64,000 nucleotides of DNA from Yersinia bercovieri ATCC 43970 (GTDB lineage Bacteria; Pseudomonadota; Gammaproteobacteria; Enterobacterales; Enterobacteriaceae), in NCBI RefSeq assembly GCF_013282745.1, contig NZ_CP054044.1, positions 62,001 to 126,000 on the forward strand. The letters are read 5' to 3'. This document shows, piece after piece, positions 37,580 through 47,240 of this stretch; positions within the stretch are counted from its first letter, which is position 1; each line of letters opens with the position of its first letter. The position numbers and the translations under genes are program-made. A model generated the notes under the pieces. It worked only from the letters and a program-made list of their open reading frames with translations. It had not been told where the DNA came from and did not search any database.

Positions 37580-38785
37580 TCAATTCAACAAATTTAATAA
37601 AGTAATGTTATCACTCGCATTGATTTCATCTATTTTCCCTAATAAATACTCCTGTGATTTTCTGGTGTGTATTCTGAAAACACTGTATGAGTAAACAATA
37701 TTGATTATGTCATCTTCACTTAGCGTGTTGTTGTATATGACAAAAGCACTGATAACTGATTTTATAATGAAAAAATCCATGACATAAGAATAAAACTCCT
37801 TGTCAATCTCATCAGTTTTATTCAGCGCAAACTGGTGATGATAGAAGTTATACAGAAAAAAGTTACTCAAAATATGGGGGTGTTGATTGAGCAAAGGCAT
37901 AACTTTGCTATTCCAAGTCTCACTCAGTTCACTCATGCGTTTTTCAAGTTGATTGACATCCACGTCGTTCATTAAATGATGGATTAAAAAACCCATGTAA
38001 TTAATCATCATTTTTCTCCCTCTGCTAGATAGGGAATTAACAATATGTCTTTGGAATGCCATTAAAAAATGCCAGCGCACATTAGCATTAAAAGGAATGC
38101 TGGTCATCTCCTCAGTCATACGGCCAGAGGTTAGCATATTTTTAATTGCTGCATAACCTTCAGATATTAATTGAGTTTTATCCTTAACAGCTTTATCGAT
38201 ACCCTGATAATAATGAATAAATACATTGGTTGCATAAATATTCTCTTCAATATTCTCCCGTGGAGTGGACATCAATTGATTACAATAATCATTAACCATC
38301 TTCCCTTCAGCGTGGATCTCTCTATTATTGAAGTAGTGCTGCTGGCTTATCTCTTCCTGATTAACAAGAAACGCATCTGGGCTAAATAATACTAATCGGG
38401 TAACTTCTGGGCAGGAGAGTGTCAGTGTATTAAATTTTTCAATTTTGTATTCATGGCTACTACGCGGATATGTGGAACAGGTTTTACTTAGTGCCTCACC
38501 ACCTAAGCATTTATGAATCTCACACAAACGAGCCTTATCAAGATAAGGGCAATTACCGTCATCATCAAGACGTATTTCGGCCCAACTCTCTAGGCTATCT
38601 CGTGTCACCTTAATATTTTTTATTGCTATATTTCTGATATTTTGATTCTGACTACTCTTATATTTTCGGTACGTCTCTTTATCGATTTGGATGCTCCAAC
38701 TATTACAGCAATGATCACGGCAGGCAGAACCGACACAACTAAAACGCTCTACAAACTTAGGTTGAGTAATTTGTAATTTTTTCAC
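37580..38785 (-). CDS. FliB-like flagellin lysine-N-methylase (copy 1)
   Basis: A 401-aa protein of the FliB family, which methylates surface lysines of flagellin and is thought to use an Fe-S cluster. Conserved cysteines: C17, C22, C26 and C27 (FSCVGSACRDHCC), then C82, C91, C96 and C106 (NCPYLDKARLCEIHK, KTCSTYPR). The middle SCPEVTRLVLFSPDA is also typical. The C-terminal 200 residues are helical and less conserved. It is followed upstream by a second, related gene, so the two are tandem paralogues. No flagellar gene is nearby, hence the substrate could be flagellin from a distant operon or another protein. Base composition is lower in GC than the surrounding pur and pst genes. Confidence 0.85.
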   Translation of the reverse strand: MKKLQITQPKFVERFSCVGSACRDHCCNSWSIQIDKETYRKYKSSQNQNIRNIAIKNIKVTRDSLESWAEIRLDDDGNCPYLDKARLCEIHKCLGGEALSKTCSTYPRSSHEYKIEKFNTLTLSCPEVTRLVLFSPDAFLVNQEEISQQHYFNNREIHAEGKMVNDYCNQLMSTPRENIEENIYATNVFIHYYQGIDKAVKDKTQLISEGYAAIKNMLTSGRMTEEMTSIPFNANVRWHFLMAFQRHIVNSLSSRGRKMMINYMGFLIHHLMNDVDVNQLEKRMSELSETWNSKVMPLLNQHPHILSNFFLYNFYHHQFALNKTDEIDKEFYSYVMDFFIIKSVISAFVIYNNTLSEDDIINIVYSYSVFRIHTRKSQEYLLGKIDEINASDNITLLNLLN

Positions 38786-38860
38786 CGAATGAAATCCTAT
38801 TAGTCACTGATTATTTAGCCATAACAAGCGACACAACAGGCTGTGGAATTAAATTTAATT

Positions 38861-40060
38861 TCACATTAGTAAGGATAATAACGGAAAATCATCGCTCATG
38901 GCATAAACAGTCAGTTGCTGCATAAAGCGCTGGCTTAAGCTGTCACTAGACTCACGGCAGGCATGGTAAGAGTAGACAATGCCAATCACGTCATCCTCAG
39001 CTAATTTCCCATACTCATTTACATGGGCCGTGATTAGCATTTTCAAATAAAAGAAGTCTATAATTTGTAGATTAAACGCAGCCACCGCAGATAATCCCCC
39101 GCCCATTGCCAATTGGTCATGATGAATGCGAAACAGAAAGTAGTTACGCAACACAGACGGATTCCCCATAAAAAAAGGCAGTGCATACTGCTGCCAGGCC
39201 GTCGTTAATTGCTGCCGAAAACTGTGGGATTCAATCTGTTCATCAGTGGAGTTGGTCAGTAGCCTATTGGTATAGGCCGTCAGTCTCTTTTTTCCTCGAA
39301 CATCTGATAGCTGTGCCATAAAATTGTGCAGGCAATTTAATAACTCACCACGGATAACCGGATTATATTCTACGGCCATTAATTCATGGGCCGCTTGCCC
39401 GGTCTCTATGGAAGAAATTAATTTACTACGCAGGTTATCGATCTCAACCATGTTATTTCTGTTCACATCATTACAAGCTTGATAGCTGTGCAAGAAGCAA
39501 TTTATTGCCCAAAGATTTTCTGCTATATCCACCTGCGGAATTGCTGCAATCGCCGCGCAAGCACGATTGACCAATCGCTCTTCGACAACAATATCCGGTG
39601 ATTTAAAATAGTCATATTGATTAATAATCGAAAATCGCAGGGTTAATGCATCAGGCGAGAATAATACTTGCCGAGTGACCTCAGGACAGGAGAGTGACAT
39701 ACTTTTAATCTTTTGATTTTTATAGATATGTTCAACGCGAGGGTAAGTTGAACAGCGATTACCCAGCGCATTCACACCGGCATGTTTATAAATCTGACAT
39801 AGTCGCTGTTCATCAAGAAAGGGGCAATTACCCTGACTATCGGGGCTAATATTGGCCCAAGAGGCGAGACTATCTTGAGTAACAGAGATATGAGTGATGG
39901 CAATACGTTTAATATCTGAGTAGGGGCTTTTAATGTATTTTTGATAGCGGTTTCTATCGAGTATGACATTCTGGCCTTTGCAACAGTGATCAAGACAGGC
40001 TGTACCCACACAACTAAATGTCTCCATAAAATCAGGCTGGGTTATCAATAGCTCTTTCAC
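38861..40060 (-). CDS. FliB-like flagellin lysine-N-methylase (copy 2)
   Basis: A 399-aa paralogue of the protein encoded at 37580. It keeps C17, C22, C26 and C27 (FSCVGTACLDHCC), the NCPFLDEQRLCQIYK and RCSTYPRVEH motifs and SCPEVTRQVLFSPDA, and a similar helical C-terminal half ending in DDFPLLSLL. The two copies are about 75 bp apart in the same direction and clearly diverged, so the duplication is old or they were acquired as a pair. Copy 2 would be transcribed first. Whether the two act as a heterodimer or on different lysines is not known. Confidence 0.85.
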   Translation of the reverse strand: MKELLITQPDFMETFSCVGTACLDHCCKGQNVILDRNRYQKYIKSPYSDIKRIAITHISVTQDSLASWANISPDSQGNCPFLDEQRLCQIYKHAGVNALGNRCSTYPRVEHIYKNQKIKSMSLSCPEVTRQVLFSPDALTLRFSIINQYDYFKSPDIVVEERLVNRACAAIAAIPQVDIAENLWAINCFLHSYQACNDVNRNNMVEIDNLRSKLISSIETGQAAHELMAVEYNPVIRGELLNCLHNFMAQLSDVRGKKRLTAYTNRLLTNSTDEQIESHSFRQQLTTAWQQYALPFFMGNPSVLRNYFLFRIHHDQLAMGGGLSAVAAFNLQIIDFFYLKMLITAHVNEYGKLAEDDVIGIVYSYHACRESSDSLSQRFMQQLTVYAMSDDFPLLSLLM

Positions 40061-40148
40061 TTAACATTTCCATTTAATAGTTACTTTAATAACGAGCGAC
40101 ACGTAATAATGTAAACTTAAATGGTGAAAAATAAATACAGTGAAGACC

Positions 40149-40162
40149 CTAGCTCGAGCTAG
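40149..40162. repeat. 14-bp perfect palindrome 3' of pstB
   Basis: CTAGCTCGAGCTAG is self-complementary and lies 21 bp after the pstB stop on the minus strand. It may be part of the transcript end of pstCAB. No U-tract follows immediately. Confidence 0.5.
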
Positions 40163-40182
40163 CCTACGCCCTCCACGCGGAG

Positions 40183-40995
40183 CTAACCATAACGCCCGGT
40201 AATATAATCTTCCGTGCGGCGCTGATGAGGTGAGGTAAACAGAGCATCAGTATTGTTATATTCCACCAAACTCCCCTGATGAATAAAGGCGGTATAGTCT
40301 GACACCCGCGCAGCCTGCTGCATGTTATGGGTCACCAACACCACGGTATATTGCTGTTTTAGCGTGGTGATCAGCTCCTCAATGGTCAGCGTGGAGATAG
40401 GGTCAAGGGCCGATGTCGGTTCATCCAGCAACAAAACTTCTGGCTCGATCGCAATGGCCCTGGCGATAACTAAGCGCTGCTGTTGGCCGCTGGAGAGACG
40501 AAACGCATTCTCCCGCAAGCGGTCTTTCACCTCATGCCACAGCGCCGCCGCCCGCAGGGAGCGCTCAACGGCGTCATCAAGCAGCCGACGATCACGAATC
40601 CCCTGCAAGCGCAGGCCATAGACCACATTTTCATAGATTGATTTTGGGAATGGGTTAGGCCGTTGGAAGACCATGCCGACCCGCCGACGTAAGGCGGCCA
40701 CATCGGTGGTTTTATCTGTGATGATTTCGCCACCCAAGCGGATTTCACCCTCAAGGCGGCAGTTATCCAGCAGATCATTCATGCGGTTAAAGCAGCGCAG
40801 CAATGTGGATTTGCCGCAACCAGACGGGCCAATCAGCGCAGTTACCCGGTGCTTAGGCACACAAAACGAAATATCGTGCAGCACCTGTTTGTCGCCATAG
40901 AATAAGTTGAGCTTTTCGACCGCCAGCGCCGTTTGCTCATCACTCAATTGCTGCACATCAAACAGTGGCAGCGCATCCGGCATCAAAAGTCCCAT
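40183..40995 (-). CDS. pstB: Phosphate ABC transporter ATPase PstB
   Basis: ATP-binding subunit of the high-affinity phosphate importer (270 aa). It carries Walker [10 protein letters not shown], the PstB-typical [18 protein letters not shown]-loop [16 protein letters not shown], signature LSSGQQQR (with Ser replacing the first Gly), Walker [14 protein letters not shown] and the switch VTHNMQQA. The LSSGQQQR form is typical of the second (non-phoU-linked) Pst set of Yersinia as I recall it. Last gene of pstC-pstA-pstB; no phoU or pstS follows. Confidence 0.94.
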   Translation of the reverse strand: MGLLMPDALPLFDVQQLSDEQTALAVEKLNLFYGDKQVLHDISFCVPKHRVTALIGPSGCGKSTLLRCFNRMNDLLDNCRLEGEIRLGGEIITDKTTDVAALRRRVGMVFQRPNPFPKSIYENVVYGLRLQGIRDRRLLDDAVERSLRAAALWHEVKDRLRENAFRLSSGQQQRLVIARAIAIEPEVLLLDEPTSALDPISTLTIEELITTLKQQYTVVLVTHNMQQAARVSDYTAFIHQGSLVEYNNTDALFTSPHQRRTEDYITGRYG

Positions 40996-41023
40996 ATTTC
41001 GTCCTGCGGGTTAAAAAGTTCAA

Positions 41024-42694
41024 TCACAGCATTAAACCTCGGTACTTTTCGCGCAAATGGTGGCGAATGCCGATGGCCGCTAAATTAAGGCCAACCACGA
41101 TGATCACCAGTAGCAATGCGATGGCGAAGACTAATGGGCGGGCGGCTTCCACATTGGGGCTTTGGAACGCCATATCGTAGATCTGGAAGCTTAAATGCAT
41201 AAATTTACGTTCCAAATGCAGGAACGGGAAGATGCCATCTACCGGCAAGAGTGGCGCTGATTTTACCACGCCCACCAACATTAGCGGGGCGGTTTCACCC
41301 GCCGCCCGTGCTACAGCTAGAATCAGCCCGGTGATCATCGCCGGCGCTGCCATCGGCAACACGATGTGCCACAGTGTCTCGGCTTTACTGGCCCCCAGCG
41401 CTTGCGAGCCTTGTCGCAAACTGGCCGGAATGCGAGCCAGCCCCTCTTCGGTGGCGACAATCACCACCGGCAGCGTCAGTAGCGCCAGAGTCAAGGCCGC
41501 CCACAATACACCCGGCGTGCCAAATGTGGGGCTGGGTAGCGCCTCCGGATAAAAGAGTTTATCCAGTGAACCGCCGATAAAATAGACAAAGAATCCGAGG
41601 CCAAATACCCCATAGACAATGGATGGCACCCCCGCCAGATTCACCACGGAAATACGAATCATACGGGTCAGCCAGTTTTTACCCGCATACTCATGCAAAT
41701 AGACCGCCGCAATCACCCCTAACGGCATGACGACAATCGACATCAGTATCACCATCAGCACAGTACCAAAAATAGCCGGGAAGACGCCGCCTTCGGTGCT
41801 GGCATTACGGGGATTATCGGTCAAAAATTGATGAACTTGTGCCAGCCAATGGCGCAATTTTTGCCCAAAACTCATCTCATTGGGATACCAGGCGCGGTTG
41901 ATCTGGCTGAGCAACTGGGGGTGAATTTGCCCATTCATATCCCGCAGCAATAAGGTATAGCGATTCTGCTCAGTTTGCAGACCCCGCAATTTCTCTATCA
42001 TCGCCTGATGGCGGCGCTGTAACTCGCCCCACTCCGCGTCAATGCTGTCTTGCGATTTACTGTCGAGCGAACCGGTCATTTGCAGACGTTTTTTCTGTAG
42101 CCGCAACGCCTCAAATTGCTGATTGAGCATATTTATCTGGCGGAACTGAATATCTTTCGACTGCCGAACCAGCCCCTGAATAACGGGAATACGCTTTTGC
42201 AGCTCCTGCGCCAAATCGTCGCCCACCAGTGGCTGGCCGTTATCCAGCATACCCGCGAGAAAACCGTAAGCGGTGCCACTGTTTTGCCGATCCAGTACCA
42301 ACAGCTCTTTAGGTTGCGTGCGTTGTTGGATATCACTCTCCAGCAATCGATGAAAATCCTGCCCCTGAATCTCCCGATTGCCGGTTTTAATCAGATATCG
42401 GGTCACCGTCTCACCGGTTTGTGGCGGCAAAATCACCCCGGCCTGTTCGAGTTGTTGCCGTGGCAGCGACTGCTGCTGATAAATTTCGCCAATCACCCTG
42501 ACCGGGCCGGCAGCCGTCTGCTTGAGTTCAAACAGATAAACCGGCGCGGGCCAAAAATAGCGCATCCCCTGCCCCGCCAGCAGCAATACTATCCCCAGTA
42601 GCGCCAATAGGCTGATACTCACGGCACTGGCGGTCAGCCAGATCCATGGCGAGCCGGAGGCAAACCACCTTTTGATAGTGCCTGCCGTCGTCAT
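41024..42694 (-). CDS. pstA: Phosphate ABC transporter permease PstA (long form)
   Basis: Inner-membrane permease (556 aa), almost twice the usual ~300 aa. After a first membrane helix (about 17-37) comes a long periplasmic, partly coiled-coil domain to about residue 275 (for example RQINMLNQQFEALRLQKKRL and QRRHQAMIEKLRGLQTEQ). The permease core with about six membrane segments then follows, including the EAA-like loop LRQGSQALGASKAETLWHIV. It overlaps pstC by 4 bp. Long PstA/PstC pairs are known from Vibrio, Shewanella and Pseudomonas relatives. Confidence 0.92.
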   Translation of the reverse strand: MTTAGTIKRWFASGSPWIWLTASAVSISLLALLGIVLLLAGQGMRYFWPAPVYLFELKQTAAGPVRVIGEIYQQQSLPRQQLEQAGVILPPQTGETVTRYLIKTGNREIQGQDFHRLLESDIQQRTQPKELLVLDRQNSGTAYGFLAGMLDNGQPLVGDDLAQELQKRIPVIQGLVRQSKDIQFRQINMLNQQFEALRLQKKRLQMTGSLDSKSQDSIDAEWGELQRRHQAMIEKLRGLQTEQNRYTLLLRDMNGQIHPQLLSQINRAWYPNEMSFGQKLRHWLAQVHQFLTDNPRNASTEGGVFPAIFGTVLMVILMSIVVMPLGVIAAVYLHEYAGKNWLTRMIRISVVNLAGVPSIVYGVFGLGFFVYFIGGSLDKLFYPEALPSPTFGTPGVLWAALTLALLTLPVVIVATEEGLARIPASLRQGSQALGASKAETLWHIVLPMAAPAMITGLILAVARAAGETAPLMLVGVVKSAPLLPVDGIFPFLHLERKFMHLSFQIYDMAFQSPNVEAARPLVFAIALLLVIIVVGLNLAAIGIRHHLREKYRGLML

Positions 42695-44892
42695 GCCATC
42701 CGCTCCATCTGATAGCGCTCACGCAGCCGTAACCGAATGGCCTCGGCGAGCGTGTTCACTAAAAACGTGAAGCAAAACAGCACCAACGCCGTCAAAAACA
42801 GCACCCGATAATGCCCACTGCCCACCACCGCTTCCGGCATCTCAATGGCGATATTGGCCGCCATCGCGCGCAGCCCCTGAAAAATGCTGCCATCAATAAT
42901 TGGCGTGTTACCGGTCGCCATCAACACAATCATCGTCTCACCCACAGCACGACCAAAACCTATCATCAGGGCGGAGAAAATACCGGCGAAGGCCGAGGGC
43001 AACACCACTCGCACCAGGGTCTGCCAGGGGGTGGCCCCCAGCGCCAATGACCCCTGGCTTAGCGACGGCGGCACACTAAATAGGGCATCTTCCGCCAGTG
43101 AGAAAATGACCGGCACCAGTGCAAAGCCCATCGCCACCCCCACCACCAGCGCATTGCGCTGAGAGTAGTTGTCACCCAGCCACTCATGTAACGGCCCCCC
43201 CAGCGTCCACATCGATAGTTGCGGCCCCAACCACAATGCCAGCCACCCCGTCAGCAGAATAACTGGCAGCAGCACAATGGCATCCCAGCCCGCAGGCAGC
43301 CGCCACTGAGCCTTTTCTGCCAATCGGGTAGCGCCCCAGCCGGACAGAATGATGGTCAATGCCAGCAGTGGCGGTAGCAATAAAATGCCCGCCAGATAGT
43401 TTTCAATCACCGGAGCCAGCCAAATACCGGCAATCAAACCAATCACCACGGTCGGGAATGCCCCCATCATCTCAATGGCCGGTTTCACCACGCGCCGCAG
43501 ACCCGCCGACATGAAATAGGCGGTGTAAATGGCCCCCGCCAATGCCAGTGGAATAGCAAATAACATGGCGTAACTGGCGGCCTTTAATGTGCCGAAAATG
43601 ATCGGCACTAAGCTGAATTTGGCCTGATAGCTCTCTTCGGCTGAGCTTGATTGCCACACATAAGCCGGCTCCGGGTAATTCTCATACCACACCCGTTGCC
43701 ATAAGCTGCGCCAACTGATGTCGGGATAGCGGTTATCCACCTGATAAAATGACCAACCGGCGGCACTCTCCACCAGCAGATTATCGCCCCAAGGGGAGAA
43801 GGCGGCATGAGTGATCCCCTTAGCCATTTTTTGTTGCAATAGCGGTGCGGATTGGATGCTAGAGAAGAGAGATAACTCCCCTTGTGGTGACAACGATGCA
43901 AAGACCCGCCGCCTACTTTCGGTGGTCAGTAACCCCTTGAGCGCTGGGGTAAAAGTGCGGATAGGGGTTAAGTGGAACAGGTTATCCTGCGCTTTGCGTA
44001 CATCAAACCATTGGGTTAACTGGCCATCTGGCGATTGCACCAACAGGGATTTTCCGCCCGCCAATATAGCGAGGGTTAAGGGGCCATCAGCGGCATGCTT
44101 ATCATTTCGCAACGACACCACCTCGCGCAGTGTCAGTTCGGCGCCCAATTGGTAGATGTACAGCTGATTGCCCGCTAACAGATAGAGCAAGCGCCCGTCA
44201 GGGGCCAATAACAGCTGATCGGCCCTCGGCACCTCCGTCAGTTCGCTGACTTGCTGGCCCTGCGCAGTAAAGGTTCCGGCCAGCAAGCGGCCATCCTCAG
44301 TCATGGCGGCCAGGGTAAATTGTTGTGGTTGCGGCTCCGCCAGCACCAAATGGTGTAAGCGCTGGCCTCGCAAATCCAAAAAGCGCGGTTGCTCACCCAG
44401 TGGAAATTGCCAGCGCGGTGGTGTGGCCGAGAGATCAGGTTGCAGCAGCAGCAGCCGCCCATTGCTCAAACCGACCCCATATAGCGGTTGCCCCCCTGCC
44501 GCGCGGCTAATTGATATCGGCGGTGGTGATAATATCTGTTCACTGATTAGGCTGCCAGCGGGGGACTCCCCCTGTGCATTGAGCCGAATAAAGTATCCTT
44601 TGCCCTGATTATCAATGCGATAGGCCACCTGCCCTTGAGTATCAAGGCCGAGCAGCGCGGTGGGTGCACTACGATTGACCGCAAATTCATTATGCAAGCT
44701 GACGGTGGCGGGCTTAAACAGAGGGAAGACGGCGTACAATAAATAAACGAAAATCAGCATCAGAGTCAGCAACACCAGCAAGCCACTGCCTGTCACCATC
44801 ATGCGCACCAGACGATCAATGACAGCCCGGCGCTTATCTCTCCCTGATGGTGTTACTACGCCCACTTGCTGCTGCATCTTTGATTGCCCCAT
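42691..44892 (-). CDS. pstC: Phosphate ABC transporter permease PstC (long form)
   Basis: Inner-membrane permease (733 aa) with an extra periplasmic domain of about 350 residues. After one membrane helix (about 35-58) the extension reads like short beta-strand repeats (LLAPDGRLLYLLAGNQLYIY, SLSPQGELSLFSS), suggesting a beta-propeller-like fold, which is inference. The core permease begins near 430 and has the EAA-like loop LSQGSLALGATPWQTLVRVV. First gene of the operon, behind a three-unit Pho box. A start at 44877 has the better ribosome-binding site (GGGG about eight bases away) and would shorten the protein by five residues. Confidence 0.92.
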   Translation of the reverse strand: MGQSKMQQQVGVVTPSGRDKRRAVIDRLVRMMVTGSGLLVLLTLMLIFVYLLYAVFPLFKPATVSLHNEFAVNRSAPTALLGLDTQGQVAYRIDNQGKGYFIRLNAQGESPAGSLISEQILSPPPISISRAAGGQPLYGVGLSNGRLLLLQPDLSATPPRWQFPLGEQPRFLDLRGQRLHHLVLAEPQPQQFTLAAMTEDGRLLAGTFTAQGQQVSELTEVPRADQLLLAPDGRLLYLLAGNQLYIYQLGAELTLREVVSLRNDKHAADGPLTLAILAGGKSLLVQSPDGQLTQWFDVRKAQDNLFHLTPIRTFTPALKGLLTTESRRRVFASLSPQGELSLFSSIQSAPLLQQKMAKGITHAAFSPWGDNLLVESAAGWSFYQVDNRYPDISWRSLWQRVWYENYPEPAYVWQSSSAEESYQAKFSLVPIIFGTLKAASYAMLFAIPLALAGAIYTAYFMSAGLRRVVKPAIEMMGAFPTVVIGLIAGIWLAPVIENYLAGILLLPPLLALTIILSGWGATRLAEKAQWRLPAGWDAIVLLPVILLTGWLALWLGPQLSMWTLGGPLHEWLGDNYSQRNALVVGVAMGFALVPVIFSLAEDALFSVPPSLSQGSLALGATPWQTLVRVVLPSAFAGIFSALMIGFGRAVGETMIVLMATGNTPIIDGSIFQGLRAMAANIAIEMPEAVVGSGHYRVLFLTALVLFCFTFLVNTLAEAIRLRLRERYQMERMA

Positions 44893-44968
44893 GCCCTTAC
44901 GCCATATCCGCCTATGTTATCACTCCGGCCACAATTTATGGCTATAACATAGCGCCAGATGACCGAGC

Positions 44969-45001
44969 ATTTTATGTCACTTTTGTGGCATTTGCATGAC
45001 A
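44969..45001 (-). promoter_or_regulatory. Pho box (three 11-bp repeats) upstream of pstC
   Basis: On the minus strand three consecutive 11-base units read TGTCATGCAAA, TGCCACAAAAG and TGACATAAAAT. Each has the TG(T/A/C)CA head and AT-rich tail of a PhoB half-site in direct repeat. The block lies 77 bp upstream of the pstC start and about 166 bp upstream of the ppk start on the other strand, so phosphate starvation could activate both directions. Confidence 0.8.
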
Positions 45002-45166
45002 ATGTTTGCCACACCCGCCCAACATCTGTGCGCTATTTACCTGACAATAGGTTTGATGTTTACCTAATAAAGTTAACTAATGATATCTGTTGGACTTTCT
45101 TATCATTCTTTCGCAATAATGATTACGGACACTAAATACTCCCACAATAATCTTACTGGAGTTGCA

Positions 45167-47230
45167 ATGGGTCAGGAAAAGCTCTACATCGAGAAAGAAC
45201 TCAGCTGGTTAGCCTTTAATGAGCGGGTATTGCAAGAAGCAGCGGATAAGAGCAATCCACTCATTGAGCGGATGCGATTCCTTGGCATTTACTCCAATAA
45301 TTTGGATGAATTCTATAAAGTCCGTTTCGCCGATCTGAAGCGGCGAATTTTAATTAGCGAAGAGCAAGGCTCTGCCGTGACCTCGCGCCATTTGCTGAAA
45401 AAAATTCAGAACAAAGTGGTGAAGGCCGACCAGGAATTTGATGGGCTGTATAATGATCTTTTGCTGGAGATGGCACGTAATCAGATCTTCCTGATTAATG
45501 AGCGGCAAATTTCTGAGAATCAGCAAGTCTGGCTAAAGCTCTATTTTAAGCAGCATCTACGCCAGCACATCACACCGATTCTGATTAACCATGACACCAA
45601 TCTGGTGCAGTTTTTAAAAGACGATTATACCTATTTGGCAGTGGAAATTATCCGTGGTCAGGATATTGCCTATGCCCTGCTGGAAATCCCTTCGGATAAA
45701 GTGCCGCGCTTCGTTAATTTACCACCGGAAGCACCTCGCCGCCGAAAGCCAATGATATTACTTGATAATATATTGCGCTATTGCCTCGATGAGATCTTCA
45801 AAGGCTTCTTTGATTACGATGCGCTGAATGCCTATTCGATGAAGATGACCCGCGATGCCGAATATGATTTGGTCACTGAGATGGAGTCCAGCCTGCTGGA
45901 ACTGATGTCATCGAGCCTGAAACAGCGCCTGACGGCAGAGCCGGTACGCTTTGTTTATCAACGTGATATGCCCAACGAAATGGTGGAGTTACTGCGCGGC
46001 AAGCTCGGTATCTCTAACGATGATTCCGTGATCGCCGGCGGCCGTTATCATAATTTCAAAGATTTTATTAGCTTCCCCAATGTCGGTAAAAGCAATCTGG
46101 TGAACAAACTCATGCCGCGTCTGCGCCATGTTTGGTTTGATAAATTCCGCAACGGCTTTGATGCTATTCGTGAACAGGATGTACTGCTCTACTATCCGTA
46201 TCACACCTTTGAGCACGTATTAGAACTGCTGCGCCAGGCATCATTTGATCCCAGTGTCTTGGCGATTAAAATCAATATTTATCGGGTCGCCAAAGATTCA
46301 CGTATTATTGAATCGATGATCCATGCCGCCCATAATGGCAAAAAAGTCACGGTGGTGGTGGAGTTACAGGCGCGTTTCGATGAAGAAGCTAATATTCATT
46401 GGGCCAAAAGCCTGACCGCTGCGGGTGTACACGTTATTTTCTCCGCGCCGGGCCTGAAGATCCACGCCAAATTATTCCTTATTTCCCGCCTTGAAGGCGA
46501 TGAAATCGTGCGCTATGCCCATATTGGCACCGGTAATTTTAACGAAAAAACCGCGCGGATTTATACCGACTACTCACTACTGACGGCCGATGCACGTATC
46601 ACCAATGAAGTGCGGCGCGTATTTAACTTTATTGAGAATCCATACCGCCCGGTGAAGTTTGATAATCTGATGGTGTCACCACAAAACTCGCGCATCATGC
46701 TCTATCAATTGATTGACCAGGAAATTATTCATGCTCAGGCGGGGGAAAGCGCGGGAATTTCACTGAAAATAAATAATTTAGTGGATAAAGGGCTGGTAGA
46801 TAGGTTATATAGCGCCTCCAGTGCCGGGGTGAAGGTTCGATTATTAGTGCGCGGAATGTGTTCATTAATCCCCAATATGCCGGGGATCAGCGATAATATT
46901 CAGGTCACCAGCATCGTTGACCGCTTCTTAGAGCATGACCGGGTCTACGTCTTCGATAATAAAGGCGACAAACTGGTGTATCTCTCCTCCGCTGACTGGA
47001 TGACCCGCAATATTGATTACCGTATCGAAGTCGCGGTCTCGCTGCTTGATCCAAAATTAAAGCAGCGGGTGCTGGATATTTTAGAGCTGCTATTTAACGA
47101 CACGGTAAAAGCCCGTTATATTGATAAAGAACTGAGTAATCGTTATGTACCGCGTGGCAACAGGCGCAAAGTACGTGCACAGATTGCCATCTATGATTAT
47201 TTAAAAGCGCTGGAACAACCAGAGCAGTAG
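45167..47230 (+). CDS. ppk: Polyphosphate kinase Ppk
   Basis: Reversible synthesis of long-chain inorganic polyphosphate from ATP (687 aa, E. coli length 688). N-terminus [20 protein letters not shown], catalytic phospho-histidine region [15 protein letters not shown] with the second conserved His in [24 protein letters not shown] [10 protein letters not shown], and the PLD-like C-terminal domains are complete. Start at 45167 has GGAG in place; the frame also opens at 45080, without a comparable site. Followed 10 bp later by ppx. Divergent from pstCAB across the Pho box. Confidence 0.97.
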   Translation: MGQEKLYIEKELSWLAFNERVLQEAADKSNPLIERMRFLGIYSNNLDEFYKVRFADLKRRILISEEQGSAVTSRHLLKKIQNKVVKADQEFDGLYNDLLLEMARNQIFLINERQISENQQVWLKLYFKQHLRQHITPILINHDTNLVQFLKDDYTYLAVEIIRGQDIAYALLEIPSDKVPRFVNLPPEAPRRRKPMILLDNILRYCLDEIFKGFFDYDALNAYSMKMTRDAEYDLVTEMESSLLELMSSSLKQRLTAEPVRFVYQRDMPNEMVELLRGKLGISNDDSVIAGGRYHNFKDFISFPNVGKSNLVNKLMPRLRHVWFDKFRNGFDAIREQDVLLYYPYHTFEHVLELLRQASFDPSVLAIKINIYRVAKDSRIIESMIHAAHNGKKVTVVVELQARFDEEANIHWAKSLTAAGVHVIFSAPGLKIHAKLFLISRLEGDEIVRYAHIGTGNFNEKTARIYTDYSLLTADARITNEVRRVFNFIENPYRPVKFDNLMVSPQNSRIMLYQLIDQEIIHAQAGESAGISLKINNLVDKGLVDRLYSASSAGVKVRLLVRGMCSLIPNMPGISDNIQVTSIVDRFLEHDRVYVFDNKGDKLVYLSSADWMTRNIDYRIEVAVSLLDPKLKQRVLDILELLFNDTVKARYIDKELSNRYVPRGNRRKVRAQIAIYDYLKALEQPEQ

Positions 47231-47240
47231 GGCGAAAATT

